A stretch of 64,000 nt of DNA from Elmis aenea (Eukaryota > Arthropoda > Insecta > Coleoptera > Elmidae). The DNA lies in the NCBI GenBank assembly GCA_947652605.1, contig OX393577.1, forward strand, positions 51,373,494-51,437,493, read 5' to 3'. How positions within the stretch are numbered: the first letter of the stretch is position 1; each line of letters opens with the position of its first letter. The notes under the pieces were generated by a model that had not been told where the DNA came from, searched no databases, and worked only from the letters and a program-made list of their open reading frames with translations. Positions 1 to 12,089 of this stretch are shown here, piece after piece. The position numbers and the translations under genes are program-made.

Positions 1-1138
1 TCGCGATTTTTTTAGACCGAACTTAAGAGCAAATTTTTCGCGAAAATAGTAAAATAAATCAAATTCTGCGCCAAACGGTGGCAGATACGAAGAAAAGTGA
101 AAAGACAGTTTTTGTTTAGAATAAATTGTTCTACCCATAAACAAGTTCAAGTTTGATTTTGAATAGGACCGTACTAGTTTTTTTATAAATTGATTGAAAC
201 TGAACCCCCACAACTCCGCCATTGGTTGCTTGTGGTACTTGAAATTTTCACAGATTGTATAGTAACATGTAAGATAGTGCTGTATACCAAAGTTGGTTTA
301 AATATTTACTGGATGAGAAACGGTTAAACATTATCATTATATTTAAAAATTAAAATGTCAACACCCTGTATCTTTAAAATGAAGGGTTTTTGGCCCATGT
401 TGATATGGAATATTCGCTTTAAAATAAGTTTTTCTATCGACTTCTACTAAAAAGTGGTCCACCCTGTATATTAAATATTATAGGAGAGATATGACGTAAA
501 AGTTATGTGTCGGTAGGCTTGAACAATACACTCGGTTTATTTAAGATAAATTTTGATTTATGCAATTAATGATTTCAAGCAACTTTCAAGTTAAACTTTG
601 TAGTCTGCTATTTTATAAATGAGATATAAAGAAAATGTGCACTATATGGACACCCTGTATTTAAATTAATGTTTAAACTAATGCATAAAACACGTTTGCG
701 TCAAAAAGTGAGTTAAACGAGTATTTGCTACAATTTATACATATCGTGAGATTGTTTGTAATTATAAATCTGCATAAAGACATCTTTATTATAGTATAAA
801 GGTGTCTTGCGCTGCACGTCTATTACTAATATATCATTAATACCTACATTATCTTATAAATTTATTGACAGAATTTAAAAAAATCACGTGAACAGCTCAG
901 TAATATTATGCAATATTTATGCAGTTAATTGTACTTCGTATTATAATCAAACTATGCATTAAATTTATCAAACAATTTAATTACCAGTGCAATAAATTAC
1001 TCTGCATGCGTTGTTTCTTGAACTGTTTATAAATTGCACTATTAATCCACGTATAATTGGCTCTTGGAGAGTGTTTAGCAACGAGAGAGATAAATTTGCA
1101 GTTTATAACGTGATACTAACTAAAATAAGTATTATAAG
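1..1138. other. AT-rich non-coding DNA with decayed TACAGGGTG-type ends
   Basis: No gene is visible. Three right-hand copies of the ACACCCTGTA/CCACCCTGTA motif lie near 361-370, 459-468 and 650-659. They match the terminal motif of the TA-inserting elements found throughout the window, but matching left ends were not found, so these are best read as truncated element remnants. The short open frame at 1011-1220 runs into a hAT terminus and is not credible as a gene. Confidence 0.5.
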
Positions 1139-2364
1139 CAGGGTAGATAAAAATCATGATTTTTTTTTAAAAATCAAAAAAATCGATTTATTTGATTTAA
1201 ATCAGATTTTTTTGGTTTAAATCAAATGTACCATATTATCGAGTATAGTGATATATTCACATGCTATTTCTGTTTTGTGCTAATATATTTAATAACCAAT
1301 ATATTTAATTCATTGGTAAATTTTTGTCAAAATGAAAAATTAAATATAATGATTAAGAATTTTGAAAAATCAGTGCTAAATGGTGATCTTTAATTAATTA
1401 TATACAGGGTGAGTCATTAGTGCGGGATCGGTCGATTGTGGCTAAACGGCTTGAGATATGAAGTTAAATCAAATACTATTTTATACAGGTTTTTCTAAAC
1501 AACACAATAAAAATATTTTCAAATATACAGGGTGAGTCACCTTTCTGGAACTAATAGTAACTTTTATATTTCAAATACAACACCCAATTTTTTATTTAAT
1601 ATTTTTGACCGCCCTAATTTTAAATTTGCATCAATATAAAATACTAAAGGTTTTTATAAGGCGTTGTAAAAAAAATTAATTTTCTAAATTATTCAAGGTT
1701 TTAAGTCTTTATTTAAAAAATTCTTTTGAAGTTATTTTGAAGTACAGAGTTTTAATTTGGTATGGACATGCAGAAAAAATTTCTCTGTTCGCTCGATATG
1801 AAAAAATTTGAATCACACATACAGGAGTGTTTATAAATAGGTGGCAACTTTCATGATTTTCAAAAGCTCGTAACTCGATTTTTTCAAATGCGAACCCCTG
1901 TATTTTTTATGTCATCGAATTCGTCTTTAAAAGAGCTTCATATTTAGTTAAGTATGTCCTATACCCAAAACTCATACTTTTCGAGATATTCGACATTTTT
2001 CTTCAAATCGTTATTGAAGCAATAAAGTGCCGTGGAAATTGAAAAAACTGACTGTTCACTTCGCTAACGTCAAAAACTTTTTAATTTTTTTTTGAATTAT
2101 CGCATTTCCACAATGAATATTACTTTACAAGAGCAAATTGATATGGTTTATTCACCATTTCGTGTATTTAATTACTAATAGTAATACAATTTTGTTTTAT
2201 TATAATTATTATATCGTATTTACTCATATAATCTGTGATTTAAATTGATAATTTTTTTTTAAATCACTTGATTTAAATCAATGATTTTTTTAAAAAAATC
2301 ACTTGATTTAAATCATGATTTAAATCTTGATTTAAATCAATTGATTTAAATCTGCTCAACCCTG
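1139..2364. mobile_element. Non-autonomous hAT element with ATTTAAATC-rich ends
   Basis: The element starts CAGGGTAGATAAAAATCATG and ends in CTCAACCCTG, the CAGGG...CCCTG signature of the hAT superfamily. The flanking 8 bp are ATTATAAG on the left and ATTATAAC on the right, a target-site duplication with one mismatch. Both subterminal regions (about 1155-1225 and 2240-2355) are packed with GATTTAAATC motifs in both orientations. No transposase frame survives. Two TACAGGGTGAGTCA ends (1403 and 1526) lie inside, so at least one later TA-element insertion is likely. Confidence 0.8.
1403..1560 (+). mobile_element. Two left ends of TACAGGGTGAGTCA-type elements
   Basis: TA followed by TACAGGGTGAGTCATTAG occurs at 1403 and TA followed by TACAGGGTGAGTCACC at 1526, in the same orientation and about 123 bp apart. 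Both resemble the inverted end at 36811-36823. No right-hand partner was found close by, so the true extents are unknown. Superfamily is inferred from the TA flank only. Confidence 0.45.
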
Positions 2365-2868
2365 ATTATAACCATGATTCGTAATAAATGACTTAAAAGC
2401 TTTTCAATATTTAAATTTCAGAGGTCTTAATGGCAACACAATATTTGCAAATTCATGGCAAACTATAGCGCACTAATTCTGTTAATTTATGCCGAGATTT
2501 TGTTTTTGTGGGACAAAATTATTCTTAGCATGTTAGGACTGCGATATTGTCACAGCTTACTTAGATACAATATATTTCCGAGAGTTACGCACGTATACAA
2601 GCTTAGCCGTTATCCAACTAAATGTGAAAGGTTACATTCGGTTTCTTTGAAGTAAAATATTATTATCGTAAACATGGTTTCCGCTTTCTTCCTCTACATT
2701 AAATTAATTGTTCAGTGCTTAACAAATTCAATAAACATATCGTTTTATACAGAACATCGTTTTTATAGTTGGGGTAAAACAATCTTATCATCACTTTTAC
2801 ACCTTGGTTTTCTTTTTTTTTAATAACCGAAGCAAACCTCACATACTATCAAAAAGCAAAAATTACTA
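2365..2868. other. Non-coding spacer
   Basis: No convincing gene. A 66-codon frame starts at 2455 just downstream of a pyrimidine-rich TTTAAATTTCAG sequence that could mimic a splice acceptor, but the predicted residues match nothing I recognise and there is no supporting donor. Confidence 0.3.
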
Positions 2869-3933
2869 TACAGGGTGACAATAGTCTACATGTGTTGTAT
2901 GGGTAACTTTGTTATTATAAGAGTTACGTAGTCGGTTAAATGATTATAGTTGGGCAGAACTTCAAGACGAATTTAATACCATTTTGACATCTGACCTACA
3001 CCTCCAAATTTTTCAATATTTTGAAAAACTTAAAACACATTTTTTTAAATTTCTATATCTTTTTATAGCCACTTACCTATGTTAAAATGAATTGTGTTAT
3101 GATTCATGTAGATATTTTTACGAAGAATTAGAAAAAATTATCTAAAAGTCATAGCACACTTAATTTTTCAGATATGCCAAACTTAACTCTTAATAAATGG
3201 CAACTATAGTTGGCTGTGATACTATTAAAAAGAGAATTGTTTCTCGATTGATAGGTGGGTTGTTAGGTTTATCTTAAAAATAAGTAAGTCATTACAGTAT
3301 TATTGTTTTTGTTAAGTTTAATCAAAGTGGCGATTGAAACATAAAAACAAAAGATCACATAAATAAGCTAGCTGTACTTAATTAAACACGTAACAATTCA
3401 AAACTTAAATAATACAAGATATTTTTTCATTTCATAATATTTTACAAAACAGTTGAATACAGATGATGAATTAAATTAGATGTTTTAAGGACAGTTCATG
3501 AAATAAAAAAAAAGCTTAGGAAAACGTTATTATCTACAATGTGCAGATCTTAAAATTGGATTGCCCATCGAGAGTGGGCTACACTTTAAATTTAAGCTTT
3601 TTAATAGAGCATGAAATTTTCTACAAAATTAGTTATATTTATTTTTTGTCTACAGGCAATGGTTTGAGAGTTATAAAGCAGTTTGTACAAAAAAATGTAA
3701 AAAACTTACAAAATTTAATTGTTTCTTAGACTTTGCAACCGCTGTATCTTTAAAACGAAAGGTTGTACAAAAAAACCGACGGCCCATTCCGGATAGCAAA
3801 TTTTATGGGCTACAACTTTGGTCAAGTGAAATTTTTTGAAAATCAAACCGATTTTCCGGAAAAGCTGAAAATAAGGAATAGAGTGCAAAAACAAAATTTC
3901 CTACAAATATTGTTTTGTATTTAAAAATGCTTT

Positions 3934-3994
3934 TAAAGAGAGTGCGATTACGTGATTGAAAATGATGGAGGTCATTTTGAACACTTATTGAAGT
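3934..3994 (+). pseudogene. C-terminal tail of a mariner-type transposase
   Basis: A frame ending at a TAA near 3994 reads CDYVIENDGGHFEHLLK. Cys-Ile/Val-(x)n-Asn-Gly-Gly-His-Phe-Glu-His-Leu-Leu just before the stop is, from general knowledge, characteristic of the C-terminus of a widespread insect group of Tc1/mariner-type transposases. The rest of the protein is missing: no catalytic aspartates are seen in this arm. The inverted copy is at about 4505-4565 on the minus strand. A cognate tail occurs next to the assembly gap (35637-35738). Confidence 0.6.
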
Positions 3995-4504
3995 AATTTT
4001 GTGGTTACATGTTCATTTTATTGCGTCCAGATGGATTTGTATTGTTTTGCATTTTATCGTTTTTTTTTTCACCTTTTTCACTATTATAAACATTTCTATG
4101 ATACATATAGTTTTATTGAACAACATATTTACCGAAGTTGTAGTCCGTTAAATGCCTTATCAGCAATAGGCATCCGTTTTGCTCTACGACGTTTCGTTAA
4201 AAAGATGCAGCGTTTTTAAAAATTTACATAACTTATTTATATGCAATTTTACAATTTTTTGTTAAATTTGTTCGTTAGCTCCTTAAAAAAAATGATATCT
4301 AAGGGGTGGTTTTCTGAAGAATTTCAAACTTCATAAAAAGCTTTGAAACTGATGAGATACATAATTTTATGAATGTTGCCGATGCTATGGCATTTTTAAA
4401 TACAAAATATCATAATTACCGGGAGTTTTTGTTTTTCGAAAACGATAAAATGCATAACAATGCAAATCCATCTGGACGCAATAAAATGAACATGTAACCA
4501 CAAA

Positions 4505-4565
4505 ATTACTTCAATAAGTGTTCAAAATGACCTCCATCATTTTCAATCACGTAATCGCACTCTCT
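4505..4565 (-). pseudogene. Inverted copy of the mariner-type transposase tail
   Basis: This is the mirror image of the tail at 3934-3994, carried in the right palindrome arm. The same GGHFEHLLK-stop reading is recovered on the minus strand. Both copies read towards the palindrome centre, so the arms derive from the 3' part of one transposase-bearing element. Confidence 0.6.
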
Positions 4566-5329
4566 TTAAAAGCATTTTTAAATACAAAACAATATTTGTA
4601 GGAAATTTTGTTTTTGCACTCTATTCCTTATTTTCAGCTTTTCCGGAAAATCGGTTTGATTTTCAAAAAATTTCACTTGACCAAAGTTGTAGCCCATAAA
4701 ATTTGCTATCAGGAATGGGCCGTCGGTTTTTTTGTACAACCTTTCGTTTTAAAGATACAGCGGTTGCAAAGTCTAAGAAACAATTAAATTTTGTAAATTT
4801 TGTAAATTTTTTTGTACAAACTGCTTTATAACTCTCAAACCATTGCCTGTAGACAAAAAATAAATATAACTAATTTTGTAGAAAATTTTGTGCTCTATTA
4901 AAAAGCTGCAAGGTATTTTACGATAAAATTGATATTTTCGGCTACAGAGTCTTATAAATGCAGAAGTGTAAAAAAATCAGTGTTGATATCAGCTTAGCAT
5001 TTGATTTTAGGAAAAAAATGTACTTGAAATTTTTTCTTAGAAAAAGGTCCTCTATTACCACTTAAAATATTCGCGGTGATAACGGGGACACCCTGTATAT
5101 ATAATAGTAGTCTAATAGAAACGGAAAAATCTTTAATACTATAAAATGCAAAAAGTATCTTAAATTATCTCAGTTCTAAATGTTTTGTATTAAATTAAGT
5201 GAAGCTAGCTTATTTATGTGATCTGTTATTTTTATTTTCCAATGACGCGTTGATTAAAAAAAAGTGATGGGTAAAATACGATTTTTATTCATTTTGTGAC
5301 TTCTTTATAAAAATAGGTATAGCAAGTAA

Positions 5330-5724
5330 TATCTCATTTAAACGAGAAGAAAAAAGCACATTCAACTATTTCATAGCCAACTTCGCGGCACATAAGAAAA
5401 AATGGAATTAGGGGTAATAACTCGAAAATGGTAGGTGTTAAAAAAAATCTAAAATGACAGTTACATTCTCCATTAAAAAGTACCTTTAGAAAGTACAAAT
5501 AAAATTGCTCTAACGATTAAGACAAAAAAGTTATGAAAGAAAAAAGAAATTCGACATTTTCATATTTTTTGCTATAACATCTGAAGCACGACTAATTTTG
5601 TATTTTTAAAAATTGATGGTGACTCGTCTCATCCCTACGAAAAATTCATCCAATTTAAACAAACCTGTATCTCTTATAATAAGCGAGATCCCCATGCTGG
5701 AAATGTAATCTGGGACACCCTGTA
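5330..5724 (-). mobile_element. Half of a family B TA element
   Basis: The end GGGACACCCTGTA (then TA) and the adjoining GCGAGATCCCCATGCTGGAAATG sequence are the inverse of the family B left ends at 53994 and 57626. The homology continues into the AACTTCGCGG segment near 5380, matched inverted near 54320. Only one end is visible here. Confidence 0.6.
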
Positions 5725-6309
5725 TAATGTGTCACAGCTAACCATGGTTGTTATTTAATAAAAGTAAATTTTGGCTTATACCTCAAAAAACAATGATTTT
5801 TTAGATATGTTTTTCTAATTTTTCGTAAGAATATCCACAGAAATCATTTCATTTGGGTTTTAACATAGGTCCATATAAAATTATTTACCTTTTAAAAGTC
5901 GTCTGTTTTCAGCATTTCAAAAAATTTAAAAAAAAGTTGAATGTGTAGGCCAAATGTCACAATGGCATTAAGTTTGTCTTGAATTTCTTCCAATTTTGCT
6001 AATTTAACCGACCATGCAACTTATAATAACTAAGTTACCCTAATAAATATAGATTGTTGCCGCCCTGCATATAATGACATAAAATTAAAGTCGAAAAAAT
6101 TTTGGCTTATGTAAAAATTAACTTATTAAATTGTTTTCTTAAATGGCATGAGTAGGTGTCCAAGATAACTTTATATATTTTTTCTAAATAATACACTTTT
6201 GAATTTTTCAATCCGTTAAGAAGGAAACTGATTGCAAAATTTCATCAGAAAAACAACAAGAAGATTGATTTGAAATATCACTCAAATTAATAGTTGTAAG
6301 TATGTTGTT

Positions 6310-6500
6310 ATACGAAGCGTAAACCTAACCAGTGGCAAAGAAAACATGACAGAATGAACATTGTAGAATTGGATTACATGGGAAGCTGCTTACAAACAAC
6401 AACAGAGGACAGAGTTCGAAACGAGATGGATGGGAAAGAACGAATGCAATGTTACTTTCTTAAAACACTGGAAAATGAGGTTCTTCAATACCACAGGAGC
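6310..6500 (+). pseudogene. Non-LTR retrotransposon (LINE) reverse transcriptase scrap
   Basis: One frame reads ELDYMGSCLQTTTEDRVRNE around 6370-6430. The pattern E-(M/L)-D-(F/Y)-(L/M)-R-x-S-(x)n-D-R-V/I-R-N-E is a conserved stretch downstream of the reverse transcriptase core in many insect LINE ORF2 proteins. The frame is broken on both sides and no catalytic YADD-type motif is present. Similar LINE tails are at 33890-34170 (+), 54600-55000 (+) and 23500-24010 (-). Identification rests on this motif alone. Confidence 0.5.
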
Positions 6501-6757
6501 AATAAATGAATGATTGAAGGAAGGTGATTCAAGAAATACAAAAGTAGTCATGTAAAAAAAAAGCCTGCTTTGAATTAGTAACATTCAAATATCCATAATG
6601 GAAATAGAATTATAAATAAAAAGGTTGGAAATATAATTTAAAGGACACAGTGACAAAGAAATAATTGAAATAGACTTTGTTTTATTAATAAACATTTGAT
6701 TTCAAGATTAAAAATTTTGAGTAAAATAAATTGAACTTACTTTAGTGCAATCCTTTA

Positions 6758-7434
6758 CCATTTTCGTTTTGTTTCTCAAATTTGCAGAAATGAAGGAGAA
6801 TGACATTTGGTAAATGTTTTTTACATATTAAAAGATTTCCCGTAGTTATGTTCTTAATTATCTTCCACCTTAACAAGGGGTTGAAAAGTGCAACCCCTGT
6901 TGGATTTTTTTATCAAAACTTTTTGGAGGGCTAAAATTTCGCAATAAAAACTTTTTTTTATACCCTGATTTACTTAGATTTTTTTTTTATTCCTTAATTG
7001 TTCCCGCAAAACTTTTCAGTAAAAAATAAAATAAGTGAACAATGAACATGTACCACTAAATGAACACGTGAACACCTCACTTTTACTGAATATGTATAAA
7101 TCATGGTAACCACTCAAATGAATCATGTTATTTTAGAATATTTGATGGTGCATGTTCACTTATTTTATTTTTACTTAAAAACTGTATCTTTGCGGGAAAA
7201 AATAAAGAATTATAATAGGTTCCATAATCATAATTAATCTTTCAAAAAAATATTATAAATTGCAACTACTCCCCAAAAAAAATCTGATTAAAGAAACAAC
7301 AGGGGTTGCACTTTTCAGCCCCTTGTGAAGGTGAGAGATCATTGAAAATATTACTGTGGAAAGCCTTTTGATAATAAGTGAAAAACATGTACAAAGTCAT
7401 TTTTCTACATTTGTTCAAATTTGAGAAATAAAAT
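6758..7434. repeat. Palindromic foldback element, arms about 330 bp
   Basis: The left arm contains TTCCACCTTAACAAGGGG then GTGCAACCCCTGTT (6861-6901); the right arm returns AACAGGGGTTGCAC and CCCCTTGTGAAGGTGAG (7298-7336) in inverse order. Matching continues outward to TTTGTTTCTCAAATTTG (6769-6785) paired with AAATTTGAGAAATAAAA near 7418-7434. The arms have diverged with small indels. No target-site duplication was recognised and no coding frame spans it. Confidence 0.75.
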
Positions 7435-8080
7435 GATAACCTGCCTTCACTGTTTCCATTTATGGAGGTGTAACTCCGAAAGAAGACGTTTTGGGAAAAA
7501 ATATTATGTAAAAGCTTACTTAACTAAAAAGAAAACTGTTTTATTGGAGGGAACACCGACAGTGACAGTAAATGAATTTTTACAAGTGTACAATTTATTT
7601 TGATTTTGCAATCAATTTTAAAAAAAAAAACATAATTGTGTTTTCAATTTACCCGTGTTAAACATTACCAGTGATTGCTATTTTTGAGTTAAACAAACTA
7701 AAAAAATCGTGTTTTGCCGTTCATTTTTGCAATACATAGGTACGTTATAAAATTATAATATTTTTTTTTTTTTTTAAATTAAAACACTAAGTGTTTGAAT
7801 ACTAAAACTGGTCTAGAAGTAAGACCAACCATTAGTTTGTATCTGTTAAATCTTAAATCTAAGTTACTTAGCTAAAATCAGTCCAGCGACGTATTTTAGT
7901 TGTCTTTGTTATTCTTAGGGAAATAAAGACACTAACACTTGCACAATGCTCTGCTTTTACACAGATCACTTAGAAAGTTCGAACGGTTTGGTTCTCTTCA
8001 GTCTACGAAATAAGTTTTGGTTGTTATTATAAAATTATAAATAAATCTTATTTCTTTATATTTTACATTCCTAGTGTAGA
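7435..8080. other. Non-coding spacer
   Basis: Only a 60-codon frame (7421-7603) straddling the palindrome edge is present. A poly-T run lies near 7762-7776. I see no gene or clear element. Confidence 0.35.
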
Positions 8081-8290
8081 TAATGTAAAAAACCCGGATT
8101 TAAAACCGGTTTATACTTCTACAGTTTTTTTTTTTTTACAGAAAATCGTTTTTTTCATGAGAACCGTTGGTTTTTAAATAAAAACCGGTGGTATTTAGAC
8201 ATAAACCGTTGTTTTTTTTTAGACAAAAACCGTTTTAAAAATAACAATCTTCATTTCGGTTAACCAAATTTTTTAACTGGTTACGTGCTA
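8081..8290. mobile_element. Decayed hAT-like fragment rich in AACCGGTT
   Basis: Repeated AAAACCGGT and AAAACCGTT motifs and GGTTAACC resemble the subterminal sequence of the hAT at 9776-10234. Neither CAGGG-type termini nor a target-site duplication could be found, so this is at best a truncated relative. Confidence 0.35.
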
Positions 8291-8604
8291 GTGTGTCTGA
8301 TAAAATTTTCGGTTATGTGCAATTTTTACTTAAAGTTGGGGAGGTGTATAGATTACAGCCCCTTGAACACCAAATTAAAGATATATTTTAAGATAAATGT
8401 GATGTGATAGCCATTTGTTGTCCACGGTTTTAGTAAATTTGGATTTAATTATTTCTTTTGTAAATATGATATTTTAATAGTTTAACTAAACACGCGTGGT
8501 GCCGGTGACGCAGATTTTCGTTAAAAAAGATCAACTATTATTTTAATCCTAAATATTTATTACTTATCTGATAGGATTTTCTTTGGAGTAAATATAAAAC
8601 ATTA

Positions 8605-8933
8605 TACAGGGTGGTCTAAATTTGATGGGATATCTAGCTTAATAGTTAAGATAGAAAAACGGTTAAAATATTTGTTTAGTACTATTAAAATCTACATAAA
8701 AAATCTAAAAGTAACCATGATAAACTTTTTCGACATTTAAAACAATAAGGGAGATATGACACATTATAAATATAACAAAAAAAAAGTTTTTCTTAAATAA
8801 CTCAAAAACCGGAAGTGATAGAATATTTTTGAAAACGTTCTGGGTTTGTCACAAAAGGTAATTTAACCGTTTCTCTGTCTTGACTATTAAGCGAGATACA
8901 CATGTAATCCCATTGAATTTGGACCACCCTCTA
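8605..8933. mobile_element. Small TA-inserting MITE (family F)
   Basis: It starts TACAGGGTGGTCTAAATTTG after TA and ends with the inverse CAAATTTAGACCACCCTGTA in degraded form (GAATTTGGACCACCCTCTA). Inner arms also pair: CTTAATAGTTAAGATAGAAA near 8638 against TCTTGACTATTAAGCGAGAT near 8877. Length about 330 bp, no coding capacity. Confidence 0.75.
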
Positions 8934-9370
8934 CATTAGTATTAAATTTTATGTTGGTAAAATTCTTTAGTTTTTAAAACTAGTCTAAAAAAAAAGAAAC
9001 GAGAATAAATCGAACACGTCTGCTGAACCGAGTAAATTGCATCGAACTGGCTAAGTACGGCAAACTGAACCTTTTTTAGAGGTAGGAAACCATGATTAAA
9101 TCAAAAAAGTACTTCGTAAAATGGAGATGTACTCTTTTATCGCGATACCAATTGGAAAAGTTTAAGCACGCGATAACTACACGTTTTAACTCGCTATTAT
9201 AGACATAAAAGGGGTGTTAACGTCTTTAGCTGTAATAGTAATTAGTAACAATTATTATATGTACGGTTTACTTTCTGGGGCATTAATTAAACAAACAAAA
9301 AATTTACTTGTCTACTAGTTTAATTAAATAATTGTAATTGCTACAAATTATATTTTAATTTAATTTAAAC

Positions 9371-11019
9371 CAGGGACTGAGAACGGAACGAAAACGAAAA
9401 CGTTAAACGAAATTAACCGATTTTTTTTTAAGAACGAAAACGAAACCGAAAACGAAATTATTATTTTTCGTTCAAGAACGAAAACGAAATAAATATTTTC
9501 CAAAACCGGTTTTAACCGGTTTTGTCGCTATTTCAATTTTAATTGTTAAACACAAATGCGAATTTACCTTCTGTGCTGGGGAAACTCCACGAGGCAATAA
9601 AAAATCTCACTTGAAATAAGTGAGCTTCACTTTTCTTCATATATTTACGTGAATATGTATTAACAACTTTATTGTTTATACTTGCAATTTCGTGTAACAC
9701 AATTAACGGTACAGATATTCTCTATTTCTAATTTGTTTTTTAGATCATCAATATAGAATATACAATTGATTGGATCAGGGCTAGAAACCGAAAAAAATTT
9801 TGGTTAACGGTTAACCGAATTCAAGAACTTTATTTTTATAACGGTTTTTGTTGAAAAACCGGTTTTTTTCGTAAAAAACCGGTTTTGAAAATACCGGTTA
9901 ATTTAACCGGTTTTTAACATTATTCAGATTTGGAATGCAAAGTATAAAAAGATATTATCTATTTATAATTTTATAATATATGTACAATCAAGCATTCAGT
10001 AATTACTTTTGGTAAACTAATCACATTTAATACAGATTTTGTATTTTTTCAAAATAATTTTTATTAAAAAGAGATGTTTAAAAAACCGGTTTTTTATTAT
10101 TTTGGTTAAAGGTTACCGTTTTTTTTGCCTTTAAAAATAACGGTTTCGGTTTCGGTTAAAAATCACAATTTTGGACAAAAAATAAAGGTTAACCGGTTTT
10201 TTAAACCGGTTTAAAAAACCGGTTTCATGCCCTGGATTGGATATATATTATCAATGTGTATGTTTTATTTGCGTTTAGACATAGTAAAATTTATTCTTAC
10301 TTCGAAACAGACAAATGTAAAAGAAGATTTATTGGAAGATGTGTTGCTAGTAAGATTTAACGAAATGTGAAAATGTATATTGTATTGTATGTACAAACTC
10401 TAAAGTTAAAGTATATTTCAAGTTAATATAAGTTTTTTTTTTAATATCTTTTTTATTTATAACATTTAGTAAATTATCCACTTGAATTCATTCTTTTGTC
10501 TTTTTAAATAATTACAGCAGGATGTTATTTAATTCAAATGCACAGATTTTTAGTAGTAAAACAAATTTAAAACAGCACTTGCTATATTTTCATATTTTTA
10601 GATAAAGATCGTGTGTCTAATTTAACCTAATCACGTTGTGTTTTTCCATTTTACGGGTGTTAAACTTAATAAAATGGTTAAATGTTAATGTGTTTAACGA
10701 TTTGGTAAATTTAATATGGCGATGGTTCGCAAATCTAAAATATGCTGTCCGTGAGCATCAAACCCCATCGTCATCGTTTATATTTTAGTTGAGACGCAAA
10801 TATTGTTATCGTATTTATAAAGGGTTGTGGTGACTAGAAAAAAAATTGATTTTTTGACGACTAAAAAAAAATATTGTAAAACCGGTTTTAACCGTTATTA
10901 TTTCGGTTCACGAAAACGAAAAAAGAATTTTTTCGGTTAGAACGAAAAGAACGAAAACGATATATTTCGTTTTCGTTCCGAACAGAAACGAACGGATTTT
11001 TTTTCGTTTTTAGTCTCTG
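9371..11019 (+). mobile_element. Non-autonomous hAT element (copy 1), interrupted
   Basis: It starts CAGGGACTGAGAACGGAACG and ends TTTTTAGTCTCTG. The 8 bp on each side are both ATTTAAAC, a perfect target-site duplication (9363-9370 and 11020-11027). Subterminal zones are dense in GAACGAAAACGAAA repeats, probably transposase-binding motifs. There is no transposase frame. The 459-bp hAT at 9776-10234 sits inside. An inverted second copy without that insertion is at 26471-27660, which confirms both boundaries. Confidence 0.95.
9776..10234. mobile_element. Nested hAT MITE (459 bp)
   Basis: It starts CAGGGCTAGAAACCG and ends CGGTTTCATGCCCTG, inverted ends typical of hAT. The flanking 8 bp are GATTGGAT on both sides (9768-9775 and 10235-10242). 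The uninterrupted site, with a single TGATTGGATATATATT, is present at 27254-27270 on the minus strand of copy 2. The ends are rich in AACCGGTT motifs. It therefore inserted after the two host copies separated. Confidence 0.95.
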
Positions 11020-11325
11020 ATTTAAACACGATAACTACAAAATATGAAATTTTTATTATTTTTATATACAAGAATATTGTACTTGTCCTGTGCCCTGATA
11101 CGCTAATAAAATTTTAATTATGTTTTGCCTCTCACATTACAAATTTTAATAAGAGTTGGAGAAGCTGCAGACTTAATAGCTTTTCAAAATAAAATTTTTA
11201 GGCAAAAAACTTAGCTGTGCTGTGAGGTTTTAATAATTTTTTTTTTAAATTTAATGAAATATGAAATTTAGATATGTAATTTGACCGGTGTATCTAAGGT
11301 ACATGTAAGTAGTGGTGTTTTAATG

Positions 11326-11729
11326 GTATATTACATAACAAGAGTTGTAAGAAGCATATTACACACGAGTGGAAAAGTAACGCACGTAGCCGCGTACCGG
11401 CGAGTGCGTATTTCTACGAGTGCGTATTTGCTTTAAAACTCGTGTTATGTAGCTTACTTTTTCTACGGTCACGTAATACCTACGATTTTAACGGCTTTTT
11501 GGCTAATATACACATGTAATTACGTCAATTTTGACGTAAGCCTACTTTGACATTTCTAAACAAGTGTGCGTTTTGCTTACCGTGCGTTATAACTCACTTA
11601 CTAGGCATGCAGGAAGTGTTTGACGTAAGTCTGCTTTGATCATTTCTTTAAAAAACTGTGCTTTTTGCTTACCGTGCGTAAGGACCCACTTACTATGCAT
11701 GCAGGCTGTACGTTAAGTCATTTACATTA
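11326..11729 (+). repeat. Repeat family H, copy 1
   Basis: A 400-bp repeat beginning TATTACATAACAAGAGTTGT and recurring inverted at 45815-46222. Its second half is an internal tandem pair of about 91 bp: GACGTAAGCCTACTTTGACA near 11530 and GACGTAAGTCTGCTTTGATC near 11621, each followed by TTTTGCTTACCGTGCGT and a (A/G)CATGCAGG segment. It has no open frame. The class is unknown; the TA-rich outer edge is compatible with a DNA element. Confidence 0.75.
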
Positions 11730-12089
11730 TTCGTCGTTGAAAAAATTATTTTATTCGTTAGTAGCATCTTATAAGCTACAATTCGCACAGTACAGGCACT
11801 CCTCACTTAAAGAATAGTGTGATCTGCTTATAATGTGCAAATGTATCAACAAATACTTAGTTGATTGGCAAAAGCTACAAAGACAGATGAGTACACTCTA
11901 AGTTTGTCCTTAATATTTTAACATTAATATGTTTTACTAAAGTTCGAATCCTCATAACTTTGCTCTTTTGAAGTGTTGCATGTTTTAATAACTGATGCTT
12001 AAGTATTTGTTTCATGTTATTTATTTAAAAGTATTTACTTATGATAAAAATAAAATAAAAATAATTAATACGAGGAATCACAATATTAA
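11730..12089. other. Non-coding spacer
   Basis: AT-rich sequence between repeat H and the piggyBac element. I see no gene or element boundaries in it. Confidence 0.4.

Larger units (their letters stand above)
3594..4906. repeat. Large palindrome, arms about 470 bp, inside family A
   Basis: The left arm (about 3594-4064) and right arm (about 4437-4906) are inverted copies that match almost throughout by eye; one visible difference is CCGGATAGC versus its partner near 4710. The unpaired centre is about 370 bp. Each arm carries the same end of a transposase reading frame, pointing into the centre. Confidence 0.85.
2869..6069. mobile_element. Composite TA-inserting palindromic element (family A) with internal insertions
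   Basis: The left end TACAGGGTGACAATAGTC (after TA) matches the inverted right end ATTGTTGCCGCCCTGCA (before TA). The arms pair over long distances: the AGTTGGCTGTGATAC sequence near 3210 returns inverted near 5733, and the AAATAAGCTAGCT segment near 3362 returns near 5205. A separate half element with a family B end (GGGACACCCTGTA ending 5724) and a third end (GGACACCCTGTA near 5087-5099) lie within, so this is a nest rather than one simple element. A related right arm lies at 58640-59160. Assignment to the Tc1/mariner superfamily is inferred from the TA duplication and the transposase scrap inside. Confidence 0.65.

Noticed and set aside
2415..2655. Possible acceptor-like TTTAAATTTCAG and following frame as an exon
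   Set aside because: No donor, no domain, and the open stretch is short; chance is more likely in AT-rich DNA.
8081..8290. Full hAT element
   Set aside because: AACCGGTT motifs are present, but no matching ends or 8-bp duplication were found, so only a fragment is reported.
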